A stretch of 64,000 nt of DNA from Lineus longissimus. Its lineage: Eukaryota; Nemertea; Pilidiophora; Heteronemertea; Lineidae. Shown here in pieces: positions 44,982 to 56,479 of this stretch (position 1 is its first letter; the number at the start of each line of letters is the position of its first letter). The translations under genes were made by a program, and so were the position numbers. The stretch covers positions 2,914,001 to 2,978,000 of the forward strand of contig NC_088317.1 of the NCBI RefSeq assembly GCF_910592395.1. Reading direction: 5' to 3'. The notes under the pieces are model-generated. The model saw only the letters and a program-made list of their open reading frames with translations, was not told the DNA's origin and made no database searches.

Positions 44982-45296
44982 TTGCAAAATCTCCCAGCTC
45001 CAACTGAGATACCCCTCACAATAATTATCAATGATAAATATGTTCATCATAACCATACTATGTGGATTACAATTTTTCATACTCCATGCACAGTACCAAA
45101 AAAAGATAGTTCTTGTTACGATATCAATCAAGAGGGATCGATTATCGCATGGATAAACTGCACAATGAAACAAAAACAGTTGATACTGGCCACGTTTTGC
45201 ACAATAAAAAGGAAAATTAGAATTCTACAGATGCACAGAGAATATATTGAAAGGTTCATTATACTAGAAAAAACTAAAAAATATACTAGATTATAA
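44982..45296 (+). CDS. Unknown tandem family, unit 2, 5' open block (P)
   Basis: About 100 residues: LPAPTEIPLTIIINDKYVHH, MWITIFHTPCTVPKKDSSCY, INQEGSIIAWIN, RKIRILQMHREYIERFI. The motif TI..PC..KD..C..G.I.A.I recurs inside the long exon (VTLKAICLKPPCSKDR...GHIVAII), which hints at an internal domain repeat. Units 1 and 3 have stops in the homologous frame, so this may be an exon in decay or not an exon. Confidence 0.35.
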   Translation: MQNLPAPTEIPLTIIINDKYVHHNHTMWITIFHTPCTVPKKDSSCYDINQEGSIIAWINCTMKQKQLILATFCTIKRKIRILQMHREYIERFIILEKTKKYTRL

Positions 45297-46083
45297 AGAA
45301 CTTGATGGTTTTGAAAGCAATGACAACATTGACCAACTTTACTGCATTGTCTCCAGTTTGATTTTGCTCACTGTCGTGTAGACATCGGCTGTTTTGGAAC
45401 ATCCTTAATACTTACCGGGCGGCTGTAGTAGGCAATGCAGGTTCGTTTTAAGATTTTTTTGAAATCGAGACATCTATGGCAATTCTATGAGACCGCAGAG
45501 GGAAGTTGTGCCGGATCTCAAAGTCTTGTGTGTCATCATGATGCAGAGCTGGATACATCGAGGCGAAGCGTACGTACATTGATCCAGCCTCGTGTAGTGG
45601 CGATTCGACTGTTCCCGGGCTATAGAGTTTGACGTTTCGCTCTCTGGCAACTCCTTTGCGGGTAGCAGACAGATAGAGAAAAAAACTTAAACGGACATGT
45701 ATGAGCTTATATTTGGAATTAAAGATGTTTACATGACGTGTTTAGTATATGTTGTTTATTTAAGGTTATGCATCTTGCCAGTACTCATAATTGTAGTACT
45801 TCATGTACATGTACGTGTATATTGCGTATTGTAACATAACGTCTTATTAACTGCTTTGAGATTGTTGCTGGTACTTCTTTTGTAGGCCGGATATCTATAA
45901 GAAGGTATGAATAAGCTTGTTCATAGCACTGTCTACGAATTTGATGTTTGATATAGCCCATCATTAGACAGAAAGTTTGATATTTTTAAATACGACGATC
46001 TAACAGTCGTCAAGTTGTATCATACGGTAAAGCACAAACTCGGGTGCACAAACCACTGGCCGGTCCCGTTGGCTTCAACAAAA

Positions 46084-46401
46084 ATGATGAATTGTCAGAA
46101 TCCGAATGCAGATGGCATAAAGAGGCTACCATGTGAGTTTACCAACCAGGAAAATCAGGTGACGCAAATCTATGTTTCACTGAACGTGAGCTCTTACGGC
46201 GAGAAATTATATCGCCGCAAATCCGTCGGAGTTGTCTCCAAGATAGAATGTGTGCTTCTCTGTGTTACGGCAAATGTTTTTGCAACAATATACAGACCCA
46301 GTCCTGACAGACGGTGCATTCTTCAGGCTACCGAAGGTTCGATATGTGGGAGACGCATTCCCCTTGAAATCGGAAGTACGTGTAGTTTGATGGTCAATAA
46401 G
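46084..46401 (+). CDS. Unknown tandem family, unit 2, cysteine exon (Q)
   Basis: MMNCQNPNADGIKRLPCEFT, SYGEKLYRRKSVGVVSKIEC, DRRCILQATEGSICGRR, STCSLMVNK before AAG|GTGAGG. Six cysteines. Probably spliced in phase 0 to the long exon at about 47214. Confidence 0.6.
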
Positions 46402-47234
46402 GTGAGGCAGTTTTATCATTTTCTCAAAAGTGACAGCAATTTTTAAAACTATGGGGCTGCCACCTGTGTAAGTGTTGATTATTTGACGGATATTCCGTGA
46501 GTGTCTGATCAACCCTCTCCACTCAGCTGCCAAACCCGCTCTAAGTCAATCATTTAGGACTTCTCGGTCAATTCTCGGTAAATAATGGTAAATTCTCTAA
46601 CTTCACGGCAACGTATTGTCGGAAAGAACCTTGTCATGATTTTACAAATAATGTTAAAATGAACCCATGGACTTGCGATCGAATCTCATGTTTGAGGTAT
46701 ATCTTCACGCAGGAGTCGGCACAAGTCGTGAAGACATCATGTATATCTTTCAGAATTCTTCACTGCTCATAACGACAGATTTCTTTATATTCTCTCTATC
46801 ACTGTAGGCAGTTGAAGGTAAACACACGGCAGTTAATGGTAATTACTGCAATAAGGTATACATGTAATTATATTGGTTATCAAGAATTAAGCTGCATCAC
46901 TCTTTTCGCTCTTGACATCCTCGATTCCTTCCATTTATGCCAAAAATGATAGGATACATTTCATATCAATCTGTTTTTAAATTATCTCCTTTCTGAAGAA
47001 AATAATCACTCTGAATATGAGATGAAATAGATTGCTTTTGCATGTATGCTTTTGATATTATATCAACAGGTCGTCTTCAGGTATAATATAGGCAACAACG
47101 CAAAAGTCCTCTTTCACGTATAGAATGCTGGCTCAAACGTTATCACGTCTAGACTTCCTCTTCCTAGCAAGCACTCTTGACTTCTGTAGTCTTTTCTTGG
47201 TTTTGAAGAAAAGAAGCCGGGGTTCCTCTTACAA

Positions 47235-48209
47235 ATGAAACCAGCCCCAAATATTGTTGACATCATTGGAAAACAATACACGGAACATGTATGTAAAATA
47301 CACCTCAATGAAATAGAGAATGAGTATGTTATGAACTTCGAACGCGGTGGTGCTCATGCTATGACTCTTGTAATTGGTAGTAAGCTGACTAGGCAAGGGG
47401 GAGAGATCAAATGGTTTATCAGACATCTCCTCTCAGTAAATGGTTATTACTACTTAAAAAAGATACACGGACACACCTTAACTGGACGATTGAGGCACCA
47501 TTGGATATTGTTCAGCACAAAAGGTAAACACAATGTTACTTTGAAAGCGATTTGCCTCAAACCGCCATGTTCGAAAGACCGTGCTAAATGTTTATCGGCT
47601 TTTGAGGACGTTGACAATTTAGATAGTGGCCACATCGTCGCGATTATCAGAGATATAAAGAAATCAAGAAGTTGGCTGGATGCAGAAAAATACATGTTAT
47701 ATGTTATAGTATTGCGATACAGTGGTCTTGTGAAGGGAAGGTTTAAAATTGAACGACAGGAAGTTATCACTGAAGTCCACCTAGACAAACGGTTGGTATC
47801 GAAGTTACGTTTGATTTCTATGATAGACAACAGGTCTCGGGATATCTATATATTGGTGTTACGATCACGGTCATTGAAACTTTACCGCTTGTCCCGTATA
47901 GGCGACTTCTACCGAAAGGTAGGTGAGCCTTTGACAGTAAATGAAAGGTTTGAAACACTTGATAAGATGTACTTGGACAGTTTCACCAGCACACTATTCA
48001 TTCATGGGAGGAAAAGGAAGAAATTGTACACGACGATGACGGTCAGGTTACCTTGCGATGGTGAGAGTGTAAAACTCAAATCAACCTTTATTCAAAGACA
48101 CACCTATTACATTTCCTTCTTACTTGATCCAAAAGGATATTATATTTATAAACATTTTTTTGCCAGCAAACCGATGAATGTGATGCGCGTTGTCCCTAAT
48201 ACATGCTGA
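47235..48209 (+). CDS. Unknown tandem family, unit 2, long exon (R)
   Basis: 324 residues, MKPAPNIVDIIGKQYTEHVC to VVPNTC and TGA. The frame continues upstream (KKPGFLLQ) to a likely acceptor ending gaagaaaag at 47213, so the ATG may be internal. Beta-strand-rich, basic, with blocks KWFIRHLLSVNG, HGHTLTGRLRHHW, KPPCSKDRAKCLSAFEDVDN, MLYVIVLRYSGLVKGRFKIE, YRKVGEPLTVNERF and SFLLDPKGYYIYKHF. No transmembrane segment and no family I recognise. Confidence 0.72.
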   Translation: MKPAPNIVDIIGKQYTEHVCKIHLNEIENEYVMNFERGGAHAMTLVIGSKLTRQGGEIKWFIRHLLSVNGYYYLKKIHGHTLTGRLRHHWILFSTKGKHNVTLKAICLKPPCSKDRAKCLSAFEDVDNLDSGHIVAIIRDIKKSRSWLDAEKYMLYVIVLRYSGLVKGRFKIERQEVITEVHLDKRLVSKLRLISMIDNRSRDIYILVLRSRSLKLYRLSRIGDFYRKVGEPLTVNERFETLDKMYLDSFTSTLFIHGRKRKKLYTTMTVRLPCDGESVKLKSTFIQRHTYYISFLLDPKGYYIYKHFFASKPMNVMRVVPNTC

Positions 48210-49983
48210 GAGACAGAGTACATGAACATGTACAGCATATGCCGAATGTTATCAACATGTCAGTATTCGTACAAATTTTATTCTCCATCGTCTACACATA
48301 AAATAGTTCCAATGTACAGGGTAGCCCGTAAAAATGTCGACCATACTTTTACTACCCACAAACGCAGGAGTAGTTTTAGCAGTTGTTCAAATTCTGTTTA
48401 TTTCGGCAGCCTTGCTTCTCGTCACAAAATTGGCTCTGGATACCTTCGTGTCATTTTTCTCGAGAGAGATTCTCCTTCCACTGTTTGTGCAGGTGCTTTG
48501 AGTTTGAGAGATGTTGAAAAATGCTATCCAGTTTTTTCCCACCCTGGACAGGTGGTGGAAGTGACACAACATTACGGTGTAGGTTGGTCAAAAGCCTTCC
48601 ATGTACTAGCACACCAAGTTATCCCTTCGTGCAGAAACGTGCACGCATCCTCATGACTTTAGTTATCTGCTCGATGATGGCAAGAATCACTGGACGGGTA
48701 ACTGCTATGAAATGCCATCAATCCCGACAGAGATGGCCAGCCTAGAAAGGTGCATCCAGGGATTTTGAAAACTTCGGTATTATTTTGACTTCAGATTTTT
48801 TGTAAACGATCCCTCATGGGAATCAGCAATACATTTTGTTGGTTGGTGTGTACAGGTGTTTATCATGAAGCATCGAACAGTAAGCACGGCGAAGGTTTGG
48901 CCCTTACAGATTTCAATCAGAAATTGCTAAATCTGAAATTGCTAAATCTCCCAGCTCCCACTGAGACACCCCTCACAATAATGATCAATGGCGAATGTGC
49001 TCACCATAACCATACTATGTGGGGTACAATTTTTCACACTCCGTGCACAGTACCAAAAAAAGATAGTTCTTGTTACGATATCAATCAAGAGGGATCGATT
49101 ATTGCATAGATAAACTGCACAATGAAACAAAAACAGTTCATATGGCCACGTTTTGCAAAATAGAGAGGAATTCTACAGATGCACAGAGAATATATTGAAA
49201 GGTTCATAGATTAAGAACTTGATGGTTTTGAAAGCAATGACAACATTGACCAACTTTACTGCATTGTCTCCAGTTTGATTTTGCTCACTGTCGTGTAGAC
49301 ATCGGCTGTTTTGGAACATCCTTAATACTTACCGTGCGGCTGTATAGTAGGCAATGCAGTTTCTTTTTAAGATTTTTGGAAATTGAGACATCTATGGCAA
49401 TTCCATGAGACCGCAGAGGGAAGTTGTGCCGGATCTCAAAGTCTTGTGTGTCATCATGATGCAGAGCTGGATACATCGAGGTGAAGCGTACGTACATTGA
49501 TCCAGCCTCGTGTAGTGGCGATTCGACTGTTCACGGGCTATAGAGTTTACCGTTTTGCTCTCTGGAAACTCCTTCGCGGGTAGCAGACAGATAGAGAAAA
49601 AAACTTAAACGGACATGTATGAGCTTGTATTTGGAATTAAAGATGTTTACATGACGTGTTTAGTATATGTTGTTTTTTTAAAGTTATGCATCTTGCCAGT
49701 ACTCATAATTGTAGTACTTCATGTACATGTACGTGTATATTGCGTATTGTAACATAACGTCTTATTAACTGCTTCGAGATTGTTGCTGGTACTTCTTTGG
49801 TAGGCCGGGTACCTACCAAAAAGAAGGTATGAATAAGCTTGTTCATAGCACTGTCTACGAATTTACTTAAATGTTTGAAATAGTGAGCCAATACGATTAT
49901 CTACAGTCGTCAGCGATAACATACGGTAGAGCACAAACCTGGGTGCACAAACCACTGGCCAGTCCCGTTGGCATCAACAAAAA

Positions 49984-50301
49984 ATGATGAATTGTCAGAA
50001 TCCGAATGCCGATGGCATAAAGAGGCTACCATGTGAGTTTACCAACCTGGATGATCAGGTGACGCAAAGCTATGTTTCACTGAACGTGAGCTCTTACGGC
50101 GAGAACTTATATCGCCGCAAATCTGTCGTAGTTGTCTCCAAGATAGAATGTGTGCTTCTCTGTGTTACGGCAAATGTTCTTGCATTAATATACAGACCCA
50201 GTTCTTACAGACAGTGCCTTCTTCAGGCTACCGAAGGTTCGATATGTGGGAGACGCATTCCCCTTGAAATCGGAAGTACGTGTAGTTTGATGGTCAATAA
50301 G
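49984..50301 (+). CDS. Unknown tandem family, unit 3, cysteine exon (Q)
   Basis: Same exon as in unit 2 with CEFTNLDDQVTQSYVSLNVS and YRPSSYRQCLLQ; GTGAGG donor retained. Confidence 0.58.
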
Positions 50302-51128
50302 GTGAGGCAGTTTTATCATTTTCTCAAAAGTGACAGCAATTTTTAAAACTATGTGGCTGCCACCTGTGTAAGTGTTGATTATTTGACGGATATTCCGTGA
50401 GTGTCTGATCAACCCTCTCCACTCAACTGCCAAACCCGCTCTAAGTCAATCATTTAAGACTTCTCGGTCAATTCTCGGTAAATAATGGTAAATTCTCTAA
50501 CTTCACGGCAACGTATTGTCGGAAAGAACCGTGTCATGATTTTACAAATAATGTTAAAATGAACCCATGGACTCGCGATCGAATCTCATCTTTGAGGTAT
50601 ATCTTCACGCAGGAGTCGGCACAAGTCGTGAAGACGTCATGTATATCTTCCAGAATTCTTAACTGCTCATAACGACAGATTTCTTTATATTCTCTCTATC
50701 ACTGTAGGCAGTTGAAGGTAAACACACGGCAGTTAATGGTAATTACTGCAATAAGGTATACATGTAATTATATTGGTTATCAAGAATTAAGCTGCGTCAC
50801 TCTTTTCGCTCTTGACATCCCCGTTTCCTTCCATTTATGCAAAAAATGATAAGACACATTTCATATCAATCTGTTTTATCTCCTTTCTGAAGAAAATAAT
50901 CACTCTGAATATGAGATGAAATAGATTGCTTTTGCATGTATGCTTTTGATATAATATCAACGGATCGTCTTCAGGTATAATATAGGCAACCACGCTAACG
51001 TCCTCTTTCACGTATAGAATGCTGGCTCAAACGTTATCACGTCTAGACTTCCTCTTCCTAGCAAGCACTCTTGACTTCTGTAGTCTTTTCTTGGTTTTGA
51101 AGAAAAGAAGCCGGGGTTCCTCTTACAA

Positions 51129-52103
51129 ATGAAGCCAGCCCCAAATATTGTTGACATCATTGGAAAACAATACACTGAACATGTATGTGAAATACACCTC
51201 AATGAAATAGAGAATGAGTATGTTATGAACTTCGAACGCGGTGGTGCTCATGCTATGACTCTTGTAATTGGTAGTAAGCTGACTAGGCAAGGGGGAGAGA
51301 CCAAATGGTTTATCAGGCATCTCCTCTCAGTAAATGGCGATTACCACTTAAAAATGCTACACGGACACACCTTAACTGGACGATTGAGGCACCATTGGAT
51401 GATGTTCAGCACAAAAGGTAAACACAATGTTACTTTGAAAGCGATTTGCCTCAAACCGCCATGTTCGAAAGACCGTGCTAAATGTTTATCGGCTTTTGAG
51501 GACGTTGACAATTTAGATAGCGGACACATCGTCGCAAATATCAAAGATAAAAAGAAATCAAGAAGTTGGCCGGATGCAGAAAAATACATGTTATATGTTA
51601 TAGTACTGCGATACAGTGGTCTTGTGAAAGGAAGGTTTAAAATTGAACGACAAGAAGATATCATTGAAGTGCACCTAGACAAACGGTTATCATCGTTGTG
51701 GCGTTTTCTTTCTATGGTAGACAACAGGTCTCGGGATATCTATATATTGGTGTTACTATCACGGTCATTGAAACTTTACCGCTTGTCCCGTATAGGCGAC
51801 TTCTACCGAAAGGTAGGCGAGCCTTTGACAGTAAATGAAAGGTTTGAAACACTGGATAAGATGTGCTTGGACAGTTTCACCAACACACTATTCATTCATG
51901 GGAGGAAAAGAAAGAAAGTGTACCCGATGATGACGGTCAGGTTATCTTGCTATGGTGAGAGTGTAAAAATCAAATCAACCTTTATTCAAAGACACACCTA
52001 TTACATTTCCTTCTTACTTGATCCAAAAGGATATTATATTTATAAACAATTTTTGGCCAGCAAACCGATGAATGTGATGCGCGTTGTTCCTAATACATAC
52101 TGA
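51129..52103 (+). CDS. Unknown tandem family, unit 3, long exon (R)
   Basis: 324 residues, same length as unit 2. Differences are scattered substitutions (for example NGDYHLKMLHGHT, VRLSCYGESVKIK, where the proline-cysteine of the others becomes serine-cysteine). No frame breaks. Confidence 0.72.
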   Translation: MKPAPNIVDIIGKQYTEHVCEIHLNEIENEYVMNFERGGAHAMTLVIGSKLTRQGGETKWFIRHLLSVNGDYHLKMLHGHTLTGRLRHHWMMFSTKGKHNVTLKAICLKPPCSKDRAKCLSAFEDVDNLDSGHIVANIKDKKKSRSWPDAEKYMLYVIVLRYSGLVKGRFKIERQEDIIEVHLDKRLSSLWRFLSMVDNRSRDIYILVLLSRSLKLYRLSRIGDFYRKVGEPLTVNERFETLDKMCLDSFTNTLFIHGRKRKKVYPMMTVRLSCYGESVKIKSTFIQRHTYYISFLLDPKGYYIYKQFLASKPMNVMRVVPNTY

Positions 52104-52660
52104 TAGACATACTGAGAGACAGAGTACATGAACATGTACAGCATATGTCGAATGTTATCAACATGTCGGTATTCGTACAAATTTCATTCTCCATCGTCTA
52201 CACATAAAATAGTTCCAATGTACAGGGTAGCCCGTAAAAATGTCGATCATACTTTTACTACCCACAAACGCAGGAGTAGTTTGAGCAGTTGTTCAAATTC
52301 TGTTTATTTCGGTAGCCTTGCTTCTCGTAAAAAAATTGGCTCTGGATATCTTCGTGTCATTTTTTCTCGAGAGAGATTTTCCTGCCACTGCTTGTGCAGG
52401 TGCTTTGAGTTTGAGAGATGTGGAAAAATGCTATCCAGTTTTTTGCCCACCCTGGACAGATGGTGGGAGTGACACAACGTTACGGTGTAGATTAGTCAAA
52501 AGCCGTCCATGTGATAGCACACCCAGTTATCCTCAGTTACTGCAGAAACGTGCATGCATCCTCATGACTTTAGTTATCTCGTCGATGATGGCACGTTTCA
52601 CTGAACGGGGAACTGCTATGAAATGACATTAACCGCGACAGAGATGGCCAGCCTAGAAAG

Positions 52661-53108
52661 CAAACTCGCACAGTGCCGAAATTAAAATTCAATTTCAGAC
52701 ACTGGAATTGGTAAGATTCCGCCATCTTGGATATCGGCATCCTGAGATTCAGGTGTTTTCAACACTGCGTCACCACCACTTCAAACTCCAAAGTCTTATC
52801 CAGGCCTAGTAAGTGCCACCTTCTTTCATAAAATGGCTTGTGTTATAAATAAATGACAAAATATGATCTTTGTAAATAAAACCCGAGATGTTCTGGTGTG
52901 TTTTTACGTGAATTTATTGCAAACTATCAATGCAGCGTAGTGCAGCCATCGTGTTCTCGGGCGTAGTGGTGATGCGATAGCCTCTTTGCAATTGTAAAGA
53001 TTCTTTACATTTCCACATGCGCGGTACTGCTTTTCAAGATGGTGGCAATTTAGCAGTGCTAGAGCCGTTGTTTAGGAACGACATCAGCGCCTCTAGTGTC
53101 AAGATTGT
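52661..53108. mobile_element. 448-bp nonautonomous insertion with 8-bp target duplication
   Basis: Flanked by CTAGAAAG on both sides (52653-52660 and 53109-53116). Unit 2 has the uninterrupted site with one CTAGAAAG at about 48742-48749, so this is a clean insertion. Eight-bp duplications are typical of hAT and P-type elements. Ends (CAAACTCGCACAG... and ...GTGTCAAGATTGT) are only weakly inverted. It has no open frame. Confidence 0.78.
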
Positions 53109-53279
53109 CTAGAAAGGTGCATCCAGAGATTTTAGTGAAATCTGGTTTTGTAAAACTTCGGTATTATTTTGACTTCAACTTTTTTAAAAAGGTCCCTCAT
53201 GGGAATCGGCAATACATTTTGTCGGTTGGTGTGTACAGGTGTTTGTCATGAAGCATCAAACAGTTAACACGGCCAGCGT

Positions 53280-53597
53280 ATGAGACTTACATATTTCAAT
53301 CAGAAATTGCTAAATCTCCCAGCTCCCACTGAGACACCCCTCACAATAATGATCAATGATAAATATGCTCACCATAACCATACTATGTGGATTACAATTT
53401 TTCACACTCCGTGCACAGTACCAAAAAAAGATAGTTCTTGTTACGATATCAATCAAGAGGGATCGATTAATGCATGGATTAACATTACAACGAAACAAAA
53501 GCATTTGATACTAGCCTGGTTTTGCACAATAAAAAGGAAAATTAGAATTCTACAGATGCACAGAGAATACATTGAAAGGTTCATTATACTAGATTAA
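53280..53597 (+). CDS. Unknown tandem family, unit 4, 5' open block (P)
   Basis: Open for 105 residues: MRLTYFNQKLLNLPAPTETP then LTIMINDKYAHHNHTMWI and the shared CTVPKKDSSCYDINQEGSI. Same caution as in unit 2. Confidence 0.35.
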   Translation: MRLTYFNQKLLNLPAPTETPLTIMINDKYAHHNHTMWITIFHTPCTVPKKDSSCYDINQEGSINAWINITTKQKHLILAWFCTIKRKIRILQMHREYIERFIILD

Positions 53598-54362
53598 GAA
53601 CTTGATGGTTTTGAAAGCAATGACAACATTGACCAACTTTACTGCATTGTCTCCAGTTTGATTTTGCTCACTGTCGTGCAGACATCGGCTGTTTTCGAAC
53701 ATCCTTAATACTTACCGTGCAGCTGTATAGTAGACAATGCAGTTTCTTTTTAAGGTTTTCGGAAATCGAGAAATCTATGGCAATTCTATGAGACCGCAGA
53801 GGGACGTTGCGCCGGATCTCAAAGTCTTGTGTGTCATCATGATGCAGAGCTGGATACATCGAGGTGAAGCGTAGGTACATTGATCTAGCCACGTGTAGAG
53901 GCGATTCAACTGTTCCCGGGCGATAGAGTTTGCCGTGTCGCTCTCTGGCAACTCCTTGGCGGGTAGCAGACGGATGGAGAAAAAAACTTAAACGGACATG
54001 TATGAGCTTATATTTGAAATTAAAGGCGATTACATGACGTGTTTAGTATATGTTGTTTATTTAAGGTTATGCATCTTGATAGTACTCATAATTGTAGTAC
54101 TTCATGTACATGTACGTGTATATTGCGTGTTGTAACATAACGTCTTATTAACTGCTTTGAGATTGTTGCTGGTACTTCTTTTGTAGGCCGGATATCTATA
54201 GAAGGTGTGAGTAAGCTTGTTCATAGCACTGTCTACGAATTTGATGTTTGATATAACCAATCATTAGACAGAAAGTTTGATATTTTTAAATACGTCGATC
54301 TAACAGTCGTCAAGTTGTATCATACGGTAAAGCGCACACCCGGGTGCACAAACCAACAAAAA

Positions 54363-54680
54363 ATGATGAATTGTCAGAATCCGAATGCCAATGGCATAAA
54401 GAGGCTACCATGTGAGTTTACCAACCAGGAAAATCAGGTGACGCAAATCTATGTTTCACTGAACGTGAGCTCTTACGACGAGAAATTATATCGCCGCAAA
54501 TCCGTCGGAGTTGTCTCCAAGATAGAATGTGTGCTTCTCTGTGTTACGGCAAATGTTCTTGCAACAATATACAGACCCAGTCCTGACAGACGGTGCCTTC
54601 TTCAGGCTACCGAAGGTTCGATATGTGGGAGACGCATTCCCCTTGAAATCGGAAGTACGTGTAGTTTGATGGTCAATAAG
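54363..54680 (+). CDS. Unknown tandem family, unit 4, cysteine exon (Q)
   Basis: MMNCQNPNANGIKRLPCEFT with SYDEKLYRRKSVGVVSKIEC; six cysteines, GTGAGG donor. A short upstream segment (ctggccggtcccgttggc) present in the other units is missing here. Confidence 0.58.
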
Positions 54681-55507
54681 GTGAGGCAGTTTTATCATTT
54701 TCTCAAAAGTGACAGCAATTTTTAAAACTATGTGGCTGCCACCTGTGTAAGTGTTGATTATTTGACGGATATTCCGTGAGTGTCTGATCAACCCTCTCCA
54801 CTCAACTGCCAAACCCGCTCTAAGTCAATCATTTAAGACTTCTCGGTCAATTCTCGGTAAATAATGGTAAATTCTCTAACTTCACGGCAACGTATTGTCG
54901 GAAAGAACCGTGTCATGATTTTACAAATAATGTTAAAATGAACCCATGGACTCGCGATCGAATCTCATCTTTGAGGTATATCTTCACGCAGGAGTCGGCA
55001 CAAGTCGTGAAGACGTCATGTATATCTTCCAGAATTCTTAACTGCTCATAACGACAGATTTCTTTATATTCTCTCTATCACTGTAGGCAGTTGAAGGTAA
55101 ACACACGGCAGTTAATGGTAATTACTGCAATAAGGTATACATGTAATTATATTGGTTATCAATAATTAAGCTGCGTCACTCTTTTCGCTCTTGACATCCC
55201 CGTTTCCTTCCATTTATGCAAAAAATGATAAGATACATTTCATATCAATCTGTTTTATCTCCTTTCTGAAGAAAATAATCACTCTGAATATGAGATGAAA
55301 TAGATTGCTTTTGCATGTATGCTTTTGATATAATATCAACGGATCGTCTTCAGGTATAATATAGGCAACAACGCTAAAGTCCTCTTTCACGTATAGAATG
55401 CTGGCTCAAACGTTATCACGTCTAGACTTCCTCTTCCTAGCAAGCACTCTTGACTTCTGTAGTCTTTTCTTGGTTTTGAAGAAAAGAAGCCGGGGTTCCT
55501 CTTACAA

Positions 55508-56479
55508 ATGAAACCAGCCCCAAATATCGTTGACATCATTGGAAAACAATACACTGAACATGCATGTAAAATACACCTCAATGAAATAGAGAATGAGTTT
55601 GTTATGAACTTCGGACGCAGTGGTGCTCATGCTATGACTCTTGTAATTGGTAGTAAGCTGACTAGGCAAGGGGGAGAGACCAAATGGTTTATCAGGCATC
55701 TCCTCTCAGTAAATGGCGATTACCACTCAAAAATGCTACACGGACACACCTTAACTGGACGATTGAGGCATCATTGGATGATGTTCAGCACAAAAGGTAA
55801 ACACAATGTTACTTTGAAAGCGATTTGCCTCAAACCGCCATGTTCGAAAGACCGTGCTAAATGTTTATCGGCTTTTGAGGACGTTGACAATTTAGATAGT
55901 GGCCACATCGTCGCGATTATCAGAGATATAAAGAAATCAAGAAGTTGGCTGGATGCAGAAAAATACATGTTATATGTTATAGTATTACGATACAGTGGTC
56001 TTGTGAAAGGAAGGTTTAAAATTGAACGACAAGAAGATATCATTGAAGTGCACCTAGACAAACGGTTATCATCGTTGTGGCGTTTTCTTTCTATGATAGA
56101 CAACAGCTCTCGGGATATCTATATATTGGTGTTACGATCACGGTCATTGAAACTTTACCGCTTGTCCCGTATAGGCGACTTCTACCGAAAGGTAGGTGAG
56201 CCTTTGACGGTAAATGAAAGGTTTGAAACACTTGAAAAGATGTACTTGGACAGTTTCACCAACACACTATTCATTCATGGGAAGAAAAGGTCGAAAGTGT
56301 ACCCAATGATGACGGTCAGGTTACCTTGCGATGGTGAGAGTGTAAAACTCAAATCAACCTTTATTCAAAGACACATCTTTTACATTTCTTTCATACTTGA
56401 TCCAAATGGATATTATGTCTATAAATATTATCCGGGCAAAAAACCGATGCATGTAATGCGCGTTGTCCCTAATTACTGA
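55508..56479 (+). CDS. Unknown tandem family, unit 4, long exon (R)
   Basis: 323 residues, one codon shorter at the end (VVPNY). The last 60 residues differ most (FYISFILDPNGYYVYKYYPG), resembling unit 1 at YYPG, which suggests gene conversion or an older split at the 3' end. Confidence 0.72.
   Translation: MKPAPNIVDIIGKQYTEHACKIHLNEIENEFVMNFGRSGAHAMTLVIGSKLTRQGGETKWFIRHLLSVNGDYHSKMLHGHTLTGRLRHHWMMFSTKGKHNVTLKAICLKPPCSKDRAKCLSAFEDVDNLDSGHIVAIIRDIKKSRSWLDAEKYMLYVIVLRYSGLVKGRFKIERQEDIIEVHLDKRLSSLWRFLSMIDNSSRDIYILVLRSRSLKLYRLSRIGDFYRKVGEPLTVNERFETLEKMYLDSFTNTLFIHGKKRSKVYPMMTVRLPCDGESVKLKSTFIQRHIFYISFILDPNGYYVYKYYPGKKPMHVMRVVPNY

Larger units (their letters stand above)
44941..48880 (+). repeat. 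Tandem gene unit 2 (about 3.9 kb)
   Basis: Aligned to units 3 and 4 from the 5' block to the 3' block with high identity. It has the empty site (48742-48770) matching the insertion in unit 3. Confidence 0.85.
48881..53270 (+). repeat. Tandem gene unit 3 (about 4.4 kb with insertion)
   Basis: Same order as unit 2 plus a 448-bp insertion at 52661-53108. The P block is cut short by a TAG (GCATAG) where units 2 and 4 read GCATGG. Confidence 0.85.

Noticed and set aside
48222-52472. Open frames after each long exon (MYRVARKNVDHTFTTHKRR...) as an extra exon of the tandem family.
   Set aside because: They follow stop codons, start and end differently in each copy, and show frame shifts between copies; they are probably 3' UTR.
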